Positions 1-8,430 of a stretch of DNA of 64,000 nt are shown here, piece by piece. This DNA comes from Streptomyces sp. S4.7 (GTDB lineage Bacteria > Actinomycetota > Actinomycetes > Streptomycetales > Streptomycetaceae), in the NCBI RefSeq assembly GCF_010384365.1, contig NZ_CP048397.1, positions 1,302,001-1,366,000 on the forward strand. Direction: 5' to 3'. The notes below the pieces were generated by a model. That model was not told the origin of the DNA, did no database searches, and worked only from the letters and a program-made list of their open reading frames with translations. Position 1 is the stretch's first letter; every line of letters begins with the position of its first letter. Both the position numbers and the translations under genes were made by a program.

Positions 1-1
1 C

Positions 2-640
2 GCCGTACGCCAACGGCTGGAATCGGAGCCCCAGGTGCTCAAGCACGGGCCCACCGCGGTTCTCTACGCCGTCAGTGACGCGGTGGTCGACCACTACCTC
101 GACGTCGGCTCCGAACTCCAGGTCGACCTGGAGGAGCTGGAGTCGCAGGTCTTCGCGCCCACCGAGGGCAGCTCGGGGCGCCGCGAGGCGGGCGACCAGC
201 CGGCCGCGGAGCGGATCTACACCTTCAAACGGCAGGTGCTGGAGTTCCGCCGGGCCGCCGGGCCGCTGGCGGCGCCGATCTCGCGGCTCACGCGCTCCGG
301 GGTCCCCTTCGTCCAGGAGCGGTCGCAGCCGTTCTTCCGGGACGTGGACGACCATCTGACGCGCGTCAACGAGCAGGTGGAAGGGCTCGACCGGCTCCTG
401 TCGGACATCCTGTCCGCCCATCTCGCGCAGATGGGCGTGCGGCAGAACGACGACATGCGCAAGATCTCGGCCTGGGCGGCGATGGCGGCCGTGCCGACGC
501 TGCTCGCGGGGATCTGGGGCATGAACTTCCAGCACATGCCGGAACTCGGTCAGGTGTGGGGATATCCGGCCGCGCTGGTCCTGATGGTGGGCGCGGTGAC
601 ATTCCTGCACCGGCTGTTCAAGCGCAACGGCTGGCTCTGA
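2..640 (+). CDS. CorA-family divalent cation channel, 3' part
   Basis: The frame is open from the left edge, so the N-terminus lies outside the window; 212 residues are visible. It is the C-terminal part of a CorA-type Mg2+/Co2+ channel: a long charged helical region, a first membrane helix ending in the family signature Gly-Met-Asn (GMNF), a short loop, and a second membrane helix ending in a basic tail (LFKRNGWL). In CorA proteins the GMN motif forms the pore mouth of a homopentamer. The loop after GMN carries an acidic residue (MPELG), as is usual. Family assignment is secure from the signature; the ion transported in vivo cannot be told from sequence. Confidence 0.9.
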   Translation, partial: AVRQRLESEPQVLKHGPTAVLYAVSDAVVDHYLDVGSELQVDLEELESQVFAPTEGSSGRREAGDQPAAERIYTFKRQVLEFRRAAGPLAAPISRLTRSGVPFVQERSQPFFRDVDDHLTRVNEQVEGLDRLLSDILSAHLAQMGVRQNDDMRKISAWAAMAAVPTLLAGIWGMNFQHMPELGQVWGYPAALVLMVGAVTFLHRLFKRNGWL

Positions 641-751
641 CGGCTCGACCGGTCGCCGGCCCGGCGCCGCCCCGGGGCGAGGAGGGGCCGGCGTCCCTGG
701 GGCCCCGGCGTTTCGATCGTGGCGGCGTTCCGGCGTTCCGGCGTGCCGATC

Positions 752-823
752 GTGGCGGCGCGGCGACGTGGCGGCGCGGCGACGTGGCGGCGCGGCGACG
801 TGGCGACGCGGCGGCGCGGCGAC
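752..823. repeat. GC-rich 16-bp tandem repeat between convergent genes
   Basis: Three perfect head-to-tail copies of GTGGCGGCGCGGCGAC occupy 752-767, 768-783 and 784-799, followed by a degenerate longer copy to about 823. The array sits 3' of the CorA gene and ends just before the stop codon of the oppositely oriented ferritin-like gene. Looser GGCGTTCC repeats precede it from 722. It is probably a slippage-prone spacer, and copy number may vary between strains. Confidence 0.8.
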
Positions 824-826
824 GGC

Positions 827-1609
827 TCAGAAAGCGGCGGCGGTCGCCGGGCCGCCCAGCGCGTCGCGTCGCTCCGGCATCGAGAGGCTGGCCATCCGAC
901 GCCAGCCGCCCGCCCGCTCCACCGCGTACAGACCGTGGATCCCGGCGGTCAGCAGCGCCGACTTGGCCCGGGGCCAGCCCAGGACGCGTCCCATGTGGTC
1001 CATCACGGCGATGCTGACGTCGCGGTAGATCCGGATCTCGGCCCGCGCGCTCTCCTGGAGCACCCGGTGGATGGTGCGGCCGTGACCCCGGCGCGCGAGG
1101 CGCAGCAACTCCTCGTGGCAGTAGGCGAGGTGGTTGACCTCGTCGGCACTGATGATCTTGATGGCGTTGCCGACGAGCGGGTGGTCGCCGAAGTACCTCA
1201 CCAGCATGTCCATCTGGTCGGCGGCACGCTGTTCGGTCACCCGGCTGTGGGAGAGGTAGACGACGACGTCCTCCTCGGTCAGCGGGTCGTTCCGGCGCAG
1301 TTTGTCGTGCGGGAGGCCGATACCCTGCTTTTCGAGCAGCATCGTGTAGTCGGTGGCGGGCGGGACGTCGACCGGCTCCAGACCTCGCCGCTTGAGCAGC
1401 GCGTCGAAGATCCGACCGTGCTTCTCCTCGTCGGCGCCGTGCCGGGTGATCTTGGGTGCGAGATCCCGCATCCCTTCGGGTACCAGCGCGGCGATACGGC
1501 CGTTCTCCCAGCCGCCCTGGGCCTCGCCGCTTGCCGCGATGGAGCAGAAGAGCCGGAAGGAGTCGTCGTTGTCGAGGATTTCCGCGAACAGGCCTCGGGC
1601 CGAGAGCAT
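827..1609 (-). CDS. ferritin-like di-iron domain protein
   Basis: A 260-residue helical protein of the ferritin-like superfamily. Candidate metal ligands follow the usual pattern: an EEKH motif at residues 61-64, Glu126 (TEQRAAD), and a DExxH-type motif at 156-160 (DEVNH). These could form a di-iron centre. No family with a known substrate is recognised; oxidase, hydroxylase or iron-handling roles are all possible. The ATG at 1609 is preferred over upstream alternatives because GGAGGT lies at optimal spacing before it. The gene stands alone and converges on the CorA gene across the tandem repeat. Confidence 0.75.
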   Translation of the reverse strand: MLSARGLFAEILDNDDSFRLFCSIAASGEAQGGWENGRIAALVPEGMRDLAPKITRHGADEEKHGRIFDALLKRRGLEPVDVPPATDYTMLLEKQGIGLPHDKLRRNDPLTEEDVVVYLSHSRVTEQRAADQMDMLVRYFGDHPLVGNAIKIISADEVNHLAYCHEELLRLARRGHGRTIHRVLQESARAEIRIYRDVSIAVMDHMGRVLGWPRAKSALLTAGIHGLYAVERAGGWRRMASLSMPERRDALGGPATAAAF

Positions 1610-1791
1610 CGAATGCCACCTCCATGCCGGATGTCCCCACAGACACCGGCACAAGGAGTCAAATCCGACACGGGGGAACAGGCAACAGCTCAGGGCCCTG
1701 ACTCGGCCGAAGGAGGGAGACCCGGGGGCACGTCCGTACGTATGCGGGGGCGCGTAACCGGGTGGAGGGGCGGGGCGTTGTCCTTCATGAC

Positions 1792-1830
1792 GGCCGTGGC
1801 GGGGAAGACCCCCGAGCCCCCACCACGGCC
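1792..1830 (-). terminator. hairpin downstream of the LLM oxidoreductase gene
   Basis: Inverted arms GGCCGTGG and CCACGGCC, extended by G-rich/C-rich pairing, lie about 40 bp past the stop of the minus-strand oxidoreductase gene. There is no clear T tract, which is common for actinomycete terminators. Confidence 0.5.
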
Positions 1831-1870
1831 GCGGACTTCCTCGTCCGTCCGGATGGCGTCTCGTACCGCC

Positions 1871-2923
1871 TCAGGTGACGAGGCCGGCCAGTTCCAGGGC
1901 CTCGGTGCCCGCGCGCAGGGCCGCGAGCCGTTCGTCGAGGGTGAAGCCGGCGGGAGCGAGCGTCAGCGTCGTGACACCGGCCGCGGCGTACGCCTTCATC
2001 CGGCCGGCGATCCGCTCCACCGAGCCGAGCAGCGTCGTCGAGTCGATCAGCTGGTGCGGTACGGCCGCGCCGGCCCCGTCCTTGTCGCCGCTCAGGTACT
2101 TGTCCTGGATCTCCGCGGCCTCGCGCTCGTACCCCATGCGCTGGGCCAGCTGGTTGTAGAAGTTCTGCTTACGGCTGCCCATTCCGCCCACGTAGAGCGC
2201 GGTGTACGGGCGGAACATGTCGGCCAGCGCGTCGATGTCGTCGCCCAGCGCGATCGGCAGGGTCGGACAGACGTCGAATCCGTCCATGGTCAGACCGGCC
2301 TTCTCGCGGCCCGCGCGCAGATGCCTGAGCGCGGTCTCCTCAAGATGCTCGGCCGAGGGGAAGATCAGCAGGGCGCCGTCGGCGATCTCGCCGGTCTGTT
2401 CCAGGTTCTTGGGGCCGATCGCGGCGATGTAGAGCGGGATGTGCTCACGCTCGGGGTGGACCGTGAGCTTGAGCGGCTTCCCGGGACCGCCGGGCAGCGG
2501 CAGGGTCCAGTGCTCGCCCTCGTAGGAGAGGCGCTCGCGGGACATCGCGCGGCGGACGACCTCCACGTACTCGCGGGTGCGGGCCAGCGGCTTGTCGAAC
2601 TTCACGCCGTACCAGCCCTCGGAGACCTGCGGCCCGGAGACGCCGAGGCCGAGGCGGAACCGGCCGCCGGAGAGGGAGTCCAGCGTGGCGGCCGTCATCG
2701 CGGTCATGGCGGGCTGACGGGCCGGGATCTGCATGATCGCCGAGCCGACGTCGATGCTCTCCGTCCGGGCGGCGACCCAGCTCAGCACGGTGGGGACGTC
2801 GGAGCCGTACGCCTCGGCTGCCCAGCAGACGTCGTAGCCGAGCCGGTCGGCCTCCTGGGCGACGGCGAGGTTGTCGCTGTCCATTCCGGCGCCCCAGTAG
2901 CCGAGATTGATGCCGAGCCGCAT
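1871..2923 (-). CDS. LLM-class F420-dependent oxidoreductase
   Basis: A 350-residue luciferase-like monooxygenase-fold protein. It begins with the family's first strand (MRLGINLGYWG) and contains the typical segment of F420-dependent members (SGGRFRLGLGVSGPQVSEGWYG). Such enzymes move hydride between F420H2 and small substrates in the cytosol; the substrate is unknown here. An in-frame GTG lies two codons upstream, but the ATG at 2923 is chosen because GGGAG is well placed before it. It is monocistronic and diverges from the aldo/keto reductase gene. A perfect 14-bp palindrome lies 11 bp before the start codon, so repressor control is likely. Confidence 0.88.
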   Translation of the reverse strand: MRLGINLGYWGAGMDSDNLAVAQEADRLGYDVCWAAEAYGSDVPTVLSWVAARTESIDVGSAIMQIPARQPAMTAMTAATLDSLSGGRFRLGLGVSGPQVSEGWYGVKFDKPLARTREYVEVVRRAMSRERLSYEGEHWTLPLPGGPGKPLKLTVHPEREHIPLYIAAIGPKNLEQTGEIADGALLIFPSAEHLEETALRHLRAGREKAGLTMDGFDVCPTLPIALGDDIDALADMFRPYTALYVGGMGSRKQNFYNQLAQRMGYEREAAEIQDKYLSGDKDGAGAAVPHQLIDSTTLLGSVERIAGRMKAYAAAGVTTLTLAPAGFTLDERLAALRAGTEALELAGLVT

Positions 2924-2933
2924 AACCACTCCC

Positions 2934-2947
2934 TTACTGATCAGTAA
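2934..2947. promoter_or_regulatory. perfect palindrome, candidate TetR-type operator
   Basis: TTACTGATCAGTAA is a perfect 14-bp palindrome in a GC-rich background. It lies immediately upstream of the ribosome-binding site of the LLM oxidoreductase, within the divergent intergenic region. Its size and symmetry suit a TetR-family dimer. No TetR gene adjoins it, so a regulator would be encoded elsewhere. Confidence 0.6.
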
Positions 2948-3073
2948 CGTCCCTGTGCCGGGACTCTAGCGCGTGGCGTCGGCATCCGTCAGGGGCGGCA
3001 TCGGGCGTCCGGCGGGGGCGGGTTGTCCACAGGCTCACTGCGAGTGGGGCCACGGCCAGTAATCTCAGCGGTC

Positions 3074-4057
3074 ATGGAGCAGAGGCATCTCGGCCGTACC
3101 GGCCTGCGAGTGTCCCGGATCGGACTCGGCACGCTTACCTGGGGGCGCGACACCGACGAGCACGACGCCGCCGACCAGTTGAAGGCTTTCTGGGAGGCGG
3201 GCGGCACTCTCGTCGACACCGCCGATGTGTACGGGGGCGGGGAGGCCGAGTATCTGCTCGGGCAGCTCGTGGACAGACTGCTGCCGCGCCGCGATCTGGT
3301 GATCGCCACCAAGGCGGGCAGCGTGCCGGATCCGTACAGACGCTTCAACGGGTCGCGCGGGCATCTGCTCTCCGCCCTGGACGCCTCGCTGGAGCGGCTG
3401 GGGACCGATCATGTCGACCTCTGGCAGCTCCACGCGTTCGACACCGGGACACCGTTGGAGGAGACGCTTCAGGCGCTCGACATAGCCGTGAGCAGCGGCC
3501 GGGCGAGGTATGCGGGGGTGTCGAACTTCTCGGGCTGGCAGCTCGCCAAGGCGGCGACCTGGCAGCTTGCCGCGCCCGGGGTGCGGACCAGGCTGGCCAG
3601 CACACAGATGGAGTACTCCCTGTTGCAACGGGGCGTGGAGCGCGAGGTGCTGCCGGCCGCCGTGGATCTGGAGGTCGGGCTGCTGCCCTCGTCACCGCTC
3701 GGCCGGGGGGTGCTGACGGGCAAGTACCGGCGCTCCATGCCCGCCGACTCCCGTGGCGCGTCGGAGCTGTTGGCCCCGTTCGTGGAGCCGTATCTCGACG
3801 AACCGGCGAGCCGCATCGTCGACGCGGTGGTGACGGCGGCGGAGGGGCTGGCGACGACGCCGCTGGAAGTGGCGCTGGCGTGGGTCAGGGACCGGCCGGG
3901 CGTGGTCGCCCCGATCGTCGGGGCGCGCAACGCGCAGCAGCTCACGGCCGCGCTGTCAGTGGAGAGCCTTAGGCTTCCGGACGAGATCTGCCAGGCGCTC
4001 GACGATGTGTCGGCGCCCGTGCACCGCTATCCCGATCAGGACTGGAGCACGCTGTGA
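3074..4057 (+). CDS. aldo/keto reductase
   Basis: A 327-residue (alpha/beta)8 NADPH-dependent reductase. The catalytic tetrad is present: Asp48, Tyr53 (DTADVYGGGEAE), Lys80 (VIATKAG) and His120 (LWQLHAFD). The C-terminal cofactor-binding loop IVGARNAQQL is also recognisable. It resembles the AKR11/AKR12-like general stress or sugar-aldehyde reductases common in actinomycetes; the substrate is unknown. ATG at 3074 begins the conserved MEQRHLGRTGL start. The stop codon overlaps the GTG start of the next gene (GTGA), suggesting translational coupling to the RecD2-like protein. Confidence 0.92.
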   Translation: MEQRHLGRTGLRVSRIGLGTLTWGRDTDEHDAADQLKAFWEAGGTLVDTADVYGGGEAEYLLGQLVDRLLPRRDLVIATKAGSVPDPYRRFNGSRGHLLSALDASLERLGTDHVDLWQLHAFDTGTPLEETLQALDIAVSSGRARYAGVSNFSGWQLAKAATWQLAAPGVRTRLASTQMEYSLLQRGVEREVLPAAVDLEVGLLPSSPLGRGVLTGKYRRSMPADSRGASELLAPFVEPYLDEPASRIVDAVVTAAEGLATTPLEVALAWVRDRPGVVAPIVGARNAQQLTAALSVESLRLPDEICQALDDVSAPVHRYPDQDWSTL

Positions 4058-6570
4058 CTGTGCCTACCCGGGGGACGACCCCCGGCTCCCCCGCCGAGGA
4101 CCGCGACACCGCAGTCACGGAGGAGCCCGAGTCGCCTTCGGCGCAGGGCGGGGACGGCACAGCCGCGAACGACCCGACGAGCGCCACGGTGCCCGTCGGC
4201 GGTGCGCCCGACGGGTCCGCCCCCGCCGGGGACCGGGACCGGGCCGGGGACCCGGCCGCACCGGGCGAGGACGGGGAACCGGGCGAGAACACCGCCCCGG
4301 AGGGGGCGCCGGACGGGGCGCCGGACGGGGTCAGCCCTTCGGGGGACGAACGCACAGGCGCACCCGGTACGCGCGGCGGAACCGCCACCGCCGGGGACCA
4401 GGGCGGGGACCCGGCCGCACCCGGCGAAGACGGCGAAGCGGGCGAGGACACCGGCTCGGGCGGGGGCTCGAGCCCGCTGGAAAACCACGATGCCGTGGGC
4501 GGTACCCCCGCCGTGGGCGGTACCCCCGCCGGGGACGGGGACCAGGGCGGGGACGGTTCCGCCGTGGACAGCGCCCCCGCCAAGGGGCAGGCGGTGGCGC
4601 AGCCGTCCGAGGCCGAGGTAGAGATCGCCGCGCAGCGGGAGTTGCGTGAGCGGATCGCGCGGCGGAAGGCCGAGAAGGAGGGCCCCATCCCCGCGGGCGC
4701 CAAGCTCAGCGGGCAGGCGGCGGACCTGCTCGCCGCCGTACGGGCCATGGAGGGCGGTCAGGCAGCCCCGGCCCGCCCGGTGGCTCCCGTCGCCGCTCCC
4801 GAGCCCGCGGCCCCCGCCGTACCGGCCCAGAACCGGCCCCGGGCCGCCGAGCCCGCCCCCGCGACCGCTCCGGAGGCCGTGGCGGCCGTGACCGCCGTGC
4901 TCACCGGGGGCGGCGCGCCGCCCTCGCTGGCGCCGCAGGTCACCGCCACCCTCGGGGAGCGGGCCGGCGACGCGCTGCGCGAGGACCCGTGGCTCCTGCT
5001 GTCCGTCCCCGGGGTCCGGCCCGAACAGGCCGACGGTTTCGCCCGCGCCCTCCTCGGTGACGGCTGCGGCCCCGGTGACGAGCGGCGGGCCACCGCTCTC
5101 GTCGGCTGGCTGCTGGAGCGCGCCGCCCTGCGGGGACACACCGCGCTCACGTTTCCGGCGGTGCGGGCCGCGCTGGCGGAGCGGTCGGTGCCCGATCCCG
5201 ACCAGGCCCTCCAGCACGCGATCGCGGAAGGCGCCGTGCTGGTGTTCCAGGACGGCGTCGAGGACGCCGAGGGGGACACGGAGGACGAGGCGGCGGACGG
5301 CGCCGCCGACGGCCCGGCCGTGCCCGTCCTGCTCGGGCTCGACCGGTACGCCCTCGCCGAGGAGAGCCTCGCCGACGGTCTGGCCCGGCTGGTGAAGACC
5401 GCCCAGGGGGCGTCCTGGGACGAGGCGGCGGCGCAGGCTCCGTCTCCCTCGGCGGCCGAGCTGATCCGCGCGGTCGCCGGACACGGTCTGGTGGTCCACA
5501 CGGGCGGCGAGGCCGCGCGTGCCGAGCCGGTGGCCCTGGCCGAGGCCGTGCGCACGCTCGGTCTGCGGCCGGTCGTCGCCGCGCACAGCGAGAACGGCCG
5601 GCGCCGGCTGGGCGCGGGCGCCGTCACCGTCGCGGGGCTGCTGTCCGGCACGGAGGGGCCGGGGCGGGACGCGGACGGCGCGCTGGACCTCGACCTCCTC
5701 CTCGTCCTCGACGCGCCCCAACTGGACGTGGAGACCGCGACGGTGCTGGTCGAGTCGCTGCCCGACGGCGCGCGGCTGGTCCTCTCCGGCGACCCCGGAG
5801 TGCTGTGGTCGGCGGGCGCCGGACGGGTCTTCACCGATCTGCTGGCGGCCCGTGTGTGCCCGCAGATCGCCTCGCGCACGCCCGACCCCGGCCCGCTCGG
5901 CGAGCTGGTCTCCGGCATCGGCGTCGGTGAGCTGAACCAGGTCGAGGCTCCCGGCAAGGAGATCGTGATCGTGCCCGTGCGGGACGCGGGCGAGGCCGTG
6001 CACCGTACGGTGCAGCTCGTCGCCGACTCGGTGCCGCGCGCCATCGGTGTGCCGTCCGGGCAGACGCAGGTGATCACGGTCGGGCACGGCGGCGCGGTGG
6101 GGACGCGCGCGCTGAACACGGCGCTCAAGGAGCGGCTGAATCCCGGCCCCGGCCGGTTCGGCGGTTTCGACCCGGACGACCGGGTCGCCTATGTGCCCGC
6201 GCCGGGCCGGACCCTGACGGGCTCGGTCGTCTCGGCGGACGCGGAGGGGCTCCGTCTCGACTGCGACGGGGTGCCCGTCGTGGTGCCCAGGGAGCTGGTC
6301 GAGTCGGTCGTACGGCACGGCTGGGCGCTCACCGCGCACCAGGCGGCGGGGATGCGGTGGCCTGCCGCCGTCGTGGTCCTGCCGGGTGACGCCGCGCAGG
6401 CCCTGAACCGGCCCTGGGTGTACACGGCCTTCGGCCGGGGCGAGCGCCATCTGTCGGTGGTCCACGGCGTCGACCAGGCGCTCGCGCACGCGGTGGCCGG
6501 GGTTCCGGCCGCCGAGCGGACGACACGGCTCCGTACGCTCCTGGAGGTCCTGCTGACGCCCGCCGTGTGA
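4054..6570 (+). CDS. RecD2-like helix-hairpin-helix protein with degraded ATPase motifs
   Basis: An 838-residue protein. Residues 1-180 are a low-complexity acidic, Pro/Gly/Asp-rich tail with internal duplications (PAAPGEDGE twice; AVGGTP twice). Residues about 275-400 match the helix-hairpin-helix region that precedes the ATPase in RecD2 helicases (DPWLLLSVPGV, then RATALVGWLL). The following domain keeps the RecD2 layout, but the expected Walker A GPGTGKT reads GGEAARAE and the Walker B DE reads DAPQLD (about 546-558). The C-terminal UvrD_C_2-like segment (GWALTAHQAAGMRWPAAVVVLP) is retained. It therefore looks like a non-hydrolysing RecD2 relative, perhaps a DNA-binding scaffold; this is inference from motifs. 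The GTG start overlaps the upstream reductase. Confidence 0.8.
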   Translation: MTVPTRGTTPGSPAEDRDTAVTEEPESPSAQGGDGTAANDPTSATVPVGGAPDGSAPAGDRDRAGDPAAPGEDGEPGENTAPEGAPDGAPDGVSPSGDERTGAPGTRGGTATAGDQGGDPAAPGEDGEAGEDTGSGGGSSPLENHDAVGGTPAVGGTPAGDGDQGGDGSAVDSAPAKGQAVAQPSEAEVEIAAQRELRERIARRKAEKEGPIPAGAKLSGQAADLLAAVRAMEGGQAAPARPVAPVAAPEPAAPAVPAQNRPRAAEPAPATAPEAVAAVTAVLTGGGAPPSLAPQVTATLGERAGDALREDPWLLLSVPGVRPEQADGFARALLGDGCGPGDERRATALVGWLLERAALRGHTALTFPAVRAALAERSVPDPDQALQHAIAEGAVLVFQDGVEDAEGDTEDEAADGAADGPAVPVLLGLDRYALAEESLADGLARLVKTAQGASWDEAAAQAPSPSAAELIRAVAGHGLVVHTGGEAARAEPVALAEAVRTLGLRPVVAAHSENGRRRLGAGAVTVAGLLSGTEGPGRDADGALDLDLLLVLDAPQLDVETATVLVESLPDGARLVLSGDPGVLWSAGAGRVFTDLLAARVCPQIASRTPDPGPLGELVSGIGVGELNQVEAPGKEIVIVPVRDAGEAVHRTVQLVADSVPRAIGVPSGQTQVITVGHGGAVGTRALNTALKERLNPGPGRFGGFDPDDRVAYVPAPGRTLTGSVVSADAEGLRLDCDGVPVVVPRELVESVVRHGWALTAHQAAGMRWPAAVVVLPGDAAQALNRPWVYTAFGRGERHLSVVHGVDQALAHAVAGVPAAERTTRLRTLLEVLLTPAV

Positions 6571-6598
6571 GCGGTGTGAATGAGCGATGCGACCCGAA

Positions 6599-6643
6599 CG
6601 GCCGTCGGCCCGCCCACGAATCCCGGGGGCGGGCCGACGGCCG
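6599..6643. terminator. 17-bp perfect stem-loop between convergent genes
   Basis: Arms 6599-6615 and 6627-6643 (CGGCCGTCGGCCCGCCC and its exact complement) enclose an 11-nt loop. It sits between the stops of two convergent genes and can serve both strands. Confidence 0.85.
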
Positions 6644-6657
6644 TCGTGGGCGAGCCG

Positions 6658-7329
6658 TCAGGCGTCCTGTTCCTCCAGGTCACCGAGGTCACCGAGGCGG
6701 CTGCCGCCGATGCCGTCGAACTCGTCCTCGTCGAAGACCGAGCTGACGTCGAAGCGGCAGACGACCTGCTGCGGATCGGCCTGCTCGAAGGGTGCGCCGA
6801 GCCATTCACCGGGCTCCGGAAGGTCGTCGGCGGCCGACACCCACAGGGTGGAGTCGCCCTCCTCCAGGCCGAACTCCTTGTGCCGGGACGCGATCTCGTC
6901 GGGTTCGTACTCGCCGAAGAGCACGCCCACAGCGGCGTGCACACTGGCGCCGACGACCGCCACGGTCTCGGCGTCCCCGTCGACATCGGCGATGCGCTGT
7001 GCCTGGGCGAGCAGTCTCCGCGGCTCCGCCACCGCGTAGTCACGGCGGATCAGCACGCTGAGCGCGTTCGGCTCCTCGGGTCCTCGGTAGGGCGGCAGGG
7101 AGTCGTCCGTGCCGGGAATCTCGAACGGGGTGACCTCGTCGTAGAGGTCGTAGAGCCGCTCGTCGTACGCCTCCGCCGCGGTGGCAAGGGCGTTGAACGC
7201 CTCGGAAACGGCCGGGTCGTCCTCCCCCGTACGGCGTTCGACCGCCGCGAGGTGACGGTCCAGCGCGACCTTGACCGCCTCGGCGGCGGCACGTACCTCG
7301 GCAGCCGTGGGCTGCGCAGCATCAGACAT
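6658..7329 (-). CDS. conserved hypothetical acidic protein
   Basis: A 223-residue soluble acidic protein beginning MSDAAQPTAAEVRAAAEAVKVALDRHL, with a helical N-terminal half and an Asp/Glu-rich C-terminus (FDEDEFDGIGG, LGDLEEQDA). I recognise no catalytic motif, signal peptide or membrane segment. Codon use is typical of its neighbours, and the product looks like a conserved Streptomyces hypothetical. The ATG at 7329 is chosen over the upstream in-frame ATG because the conserved-looking sequence starts there. It diverges from the DUF5703 gene with a gap of about 47 bp, so the two promoters must lie close together. Confidence 0.75.
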   Translation of the reverse strand: MSDAAQPTAAEVRAAAEAVKVALDRHLAAVERRTGEDDPAVSEAFNALATAAEAYDERLYDLYDEVTPFEIPGTDDSLPPYRGPEEPNALSVLIRRDYAVAEPRRLLAQAQRIADVDGDAETVAVVGASVHAAVGVLFGEYEPDEIASRHKEFGLEEGDSTLWVSAADDLPEPGEWLGAPFEQADPQQVVCRFDVSSVFDEDEFDGIGGSRLGDLGDLEEQDA

Positions 7330-7376
7330 AGAGCAGACGCTATCCGTACCGGGCCTCTGCCCGCACAATAGATGCG

Positions 7377-7565
7377 ATGCCGGAATACGAATTTGTCGAC
7401 GTGTACGTGCCGCGCGGGGTGTCCCGCGGCGACGCGACCCGCCTGCTGACCGACCACGCCGAGTACGGACACTGGGAAATGGACCGACTGAGCCTCCACC
7501 GGGACGGCAGCCGCAGAGTGCGGCTGCGCCGGCGCATCATCCGTCAGGTACGCGCCACCTGGTGA
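7377..7565 (+). CDS. DUF5703 family small protein
   Basis: A 62-residue basic protein, MPEYEFVDVYVPRGVSRGDATRLLTDHAEYGHWEM..., matching the DUF5703 family that in streptomycetes lies next to the chaplin pair. The function is unknown. It ends in an Arg-rich strand (RRVRLRRRIIRQVRATW), which suggests nucleic-acid or acidic-partner contact (inference). It is compact and lacks a signal peptide. Confidence 0.8.
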   Translation: MPEYEFVDVYVPRGVSRGDATRLLTDHAEYGHWEMDRLSLHRDGSRRVRLRRRIIRQVRATW

Positions 7566-7571
7566 ACGGCG

Positions 7572-7610
7572 ACGGGGCGGGGACCCGCTGTGTGCGGGGA
7601 CCCGCCCCGT
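7572..7610. terminator. stem-loop between DUF5703 gene and chpC
   Basis: ACGGGGCGGG at 7572-7581 pairs with CCCGCCCCGT at 7601-7610, with a 19-nt loop. It lies between two convergent genes and is probably bidirectional. Confidence 0.7.
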
Positions 7611-7646
7611 GCCGTACCGGGCCGGGGACCCGCCGTACTCGCGCTG

Positions 7647-8366
7647 TTACGCGGCGGCGCGGGTGCGGCGGTAGATGACGCTGCCCGCGAGAAGCAGGGC
7701 CGCGCCGGCCGGGATCACCAGTCCGAGGCCGCCGGCGCCGGTCTCGGCCAGCACCTCGGTGCCCTCCGGGGCGGCGGGCCGGTCGACGGCCTTCGTGTCC
7801 GGGTGGTTCGGGGCCGGCGGGACGACGCGGTCCGTCGGAGGCTCGGGGGTGACCGGCTCCTCGGGCTTCTCGGGTGGCGGCGCGGGGGTGCCCGCGTTGT
7901 TCGCGCACTCGTTGCCGAACGCGGGGTTCAGCACCCCGACGACGTCGACGCTGTTCCCGCAGACGTTCACGGGGACGTCGATCGGCACCTGGATGACGTT
8001 GCCGGAGCCGACACCGGGTGAGTTGCCGGCGCCTCCCCCGGCGTGCGAGCCGCCGCCGTGCCCGCCCTGCGACCCGTTGCCTCCGGGGCGGTCCTTGCCG
8101 CCGTGCGAGCCGCCGCCACCGTCGGAGGCGTTCGCACAGCTGTTGCCCATGGCGGGGTTCAGCACCCCGACGACATCGACGGTGTTGCCGCAGACGTTGA
8201 CCGGGACGTGCACCGGGACCTGGACGTTGTTCCCGGACAGCACGCCCGGGGAGTTCGACGCCGTTCCGTCCGCGGCCGATTCGGCCTGTGCGTAGCCGCC
8301 GCCGATGGCGAATACGCCGCCGGCCGCCGCAACGGTGATCAGGCCTTTGCGCGTGACCTGTCTCAT
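7647..8366 (-). CDS. chpC: long chaplin with two chaplin domains and LAETG anchor
   Basis: A 239-residue secreted surface protein. It has an N-terminal signal peptide (hydrophobic core to about residue 28) and two chaplin domains at about 38-78 and 113-154. Each domain carries the paired Cys pattern (NVCGN...GN.CAN) and the SPGV.SGN.VQVP start. A Gly/His/Ser-rich linker separates them and a Pro-rich wall-spanning region follows. LAETG at 206-210, a hydrophobic helix and RRTRAAA form a sortase signal. Long chaplins anchor amyloid-forming short chaplins to the wall of aerial hyphae. Two domains plus adjacency to a ChpH-type gene match chpC. Confidence 0.92.
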   Translation of the reverse strand: MRQVTRKGLITVAAAGGVFAIGGGYAQAESAADGTASNSPGVLSGNNVQVPVHVPVNVCGNTVDVVGVLNPAMGNSCANASDGGGGSHGGKDRPGGNGSQGGHGGGSHAGGGAGNSPGVGSGNVIQVPIDVPVNVCGNSVDVVGVLNPAFGNECANNAGTPAPPPEKPEEPVTPEPPTDRVVPPAPNHPDTKAVDRPAAPEGTEVLAETGAGGLGLVIPAGAALLLAGSVIYRRTRAAA

Positions 8367-8430
8367 AGCTTGTTCCTGCCTTCTGCCTTCCGGTTACCCC
8401 CGGCACGACCGCCTGGGGATTGAGGCCCAG

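Noticed and set aside
1017..2947. Very long open frame on the plus strand across the ferritin-like and LLM oxidoreductase genes
   Set aside because: It is antisense to two recognisable proteins and arises from high GC; its translation has no family features.
4036..6489. 817-codon minus-strand frame opposite the RecD2-like gene
   Set aside because: Low-complexity Arg/Gly/Ala-rich translation, shadow of the plus-strand gene.
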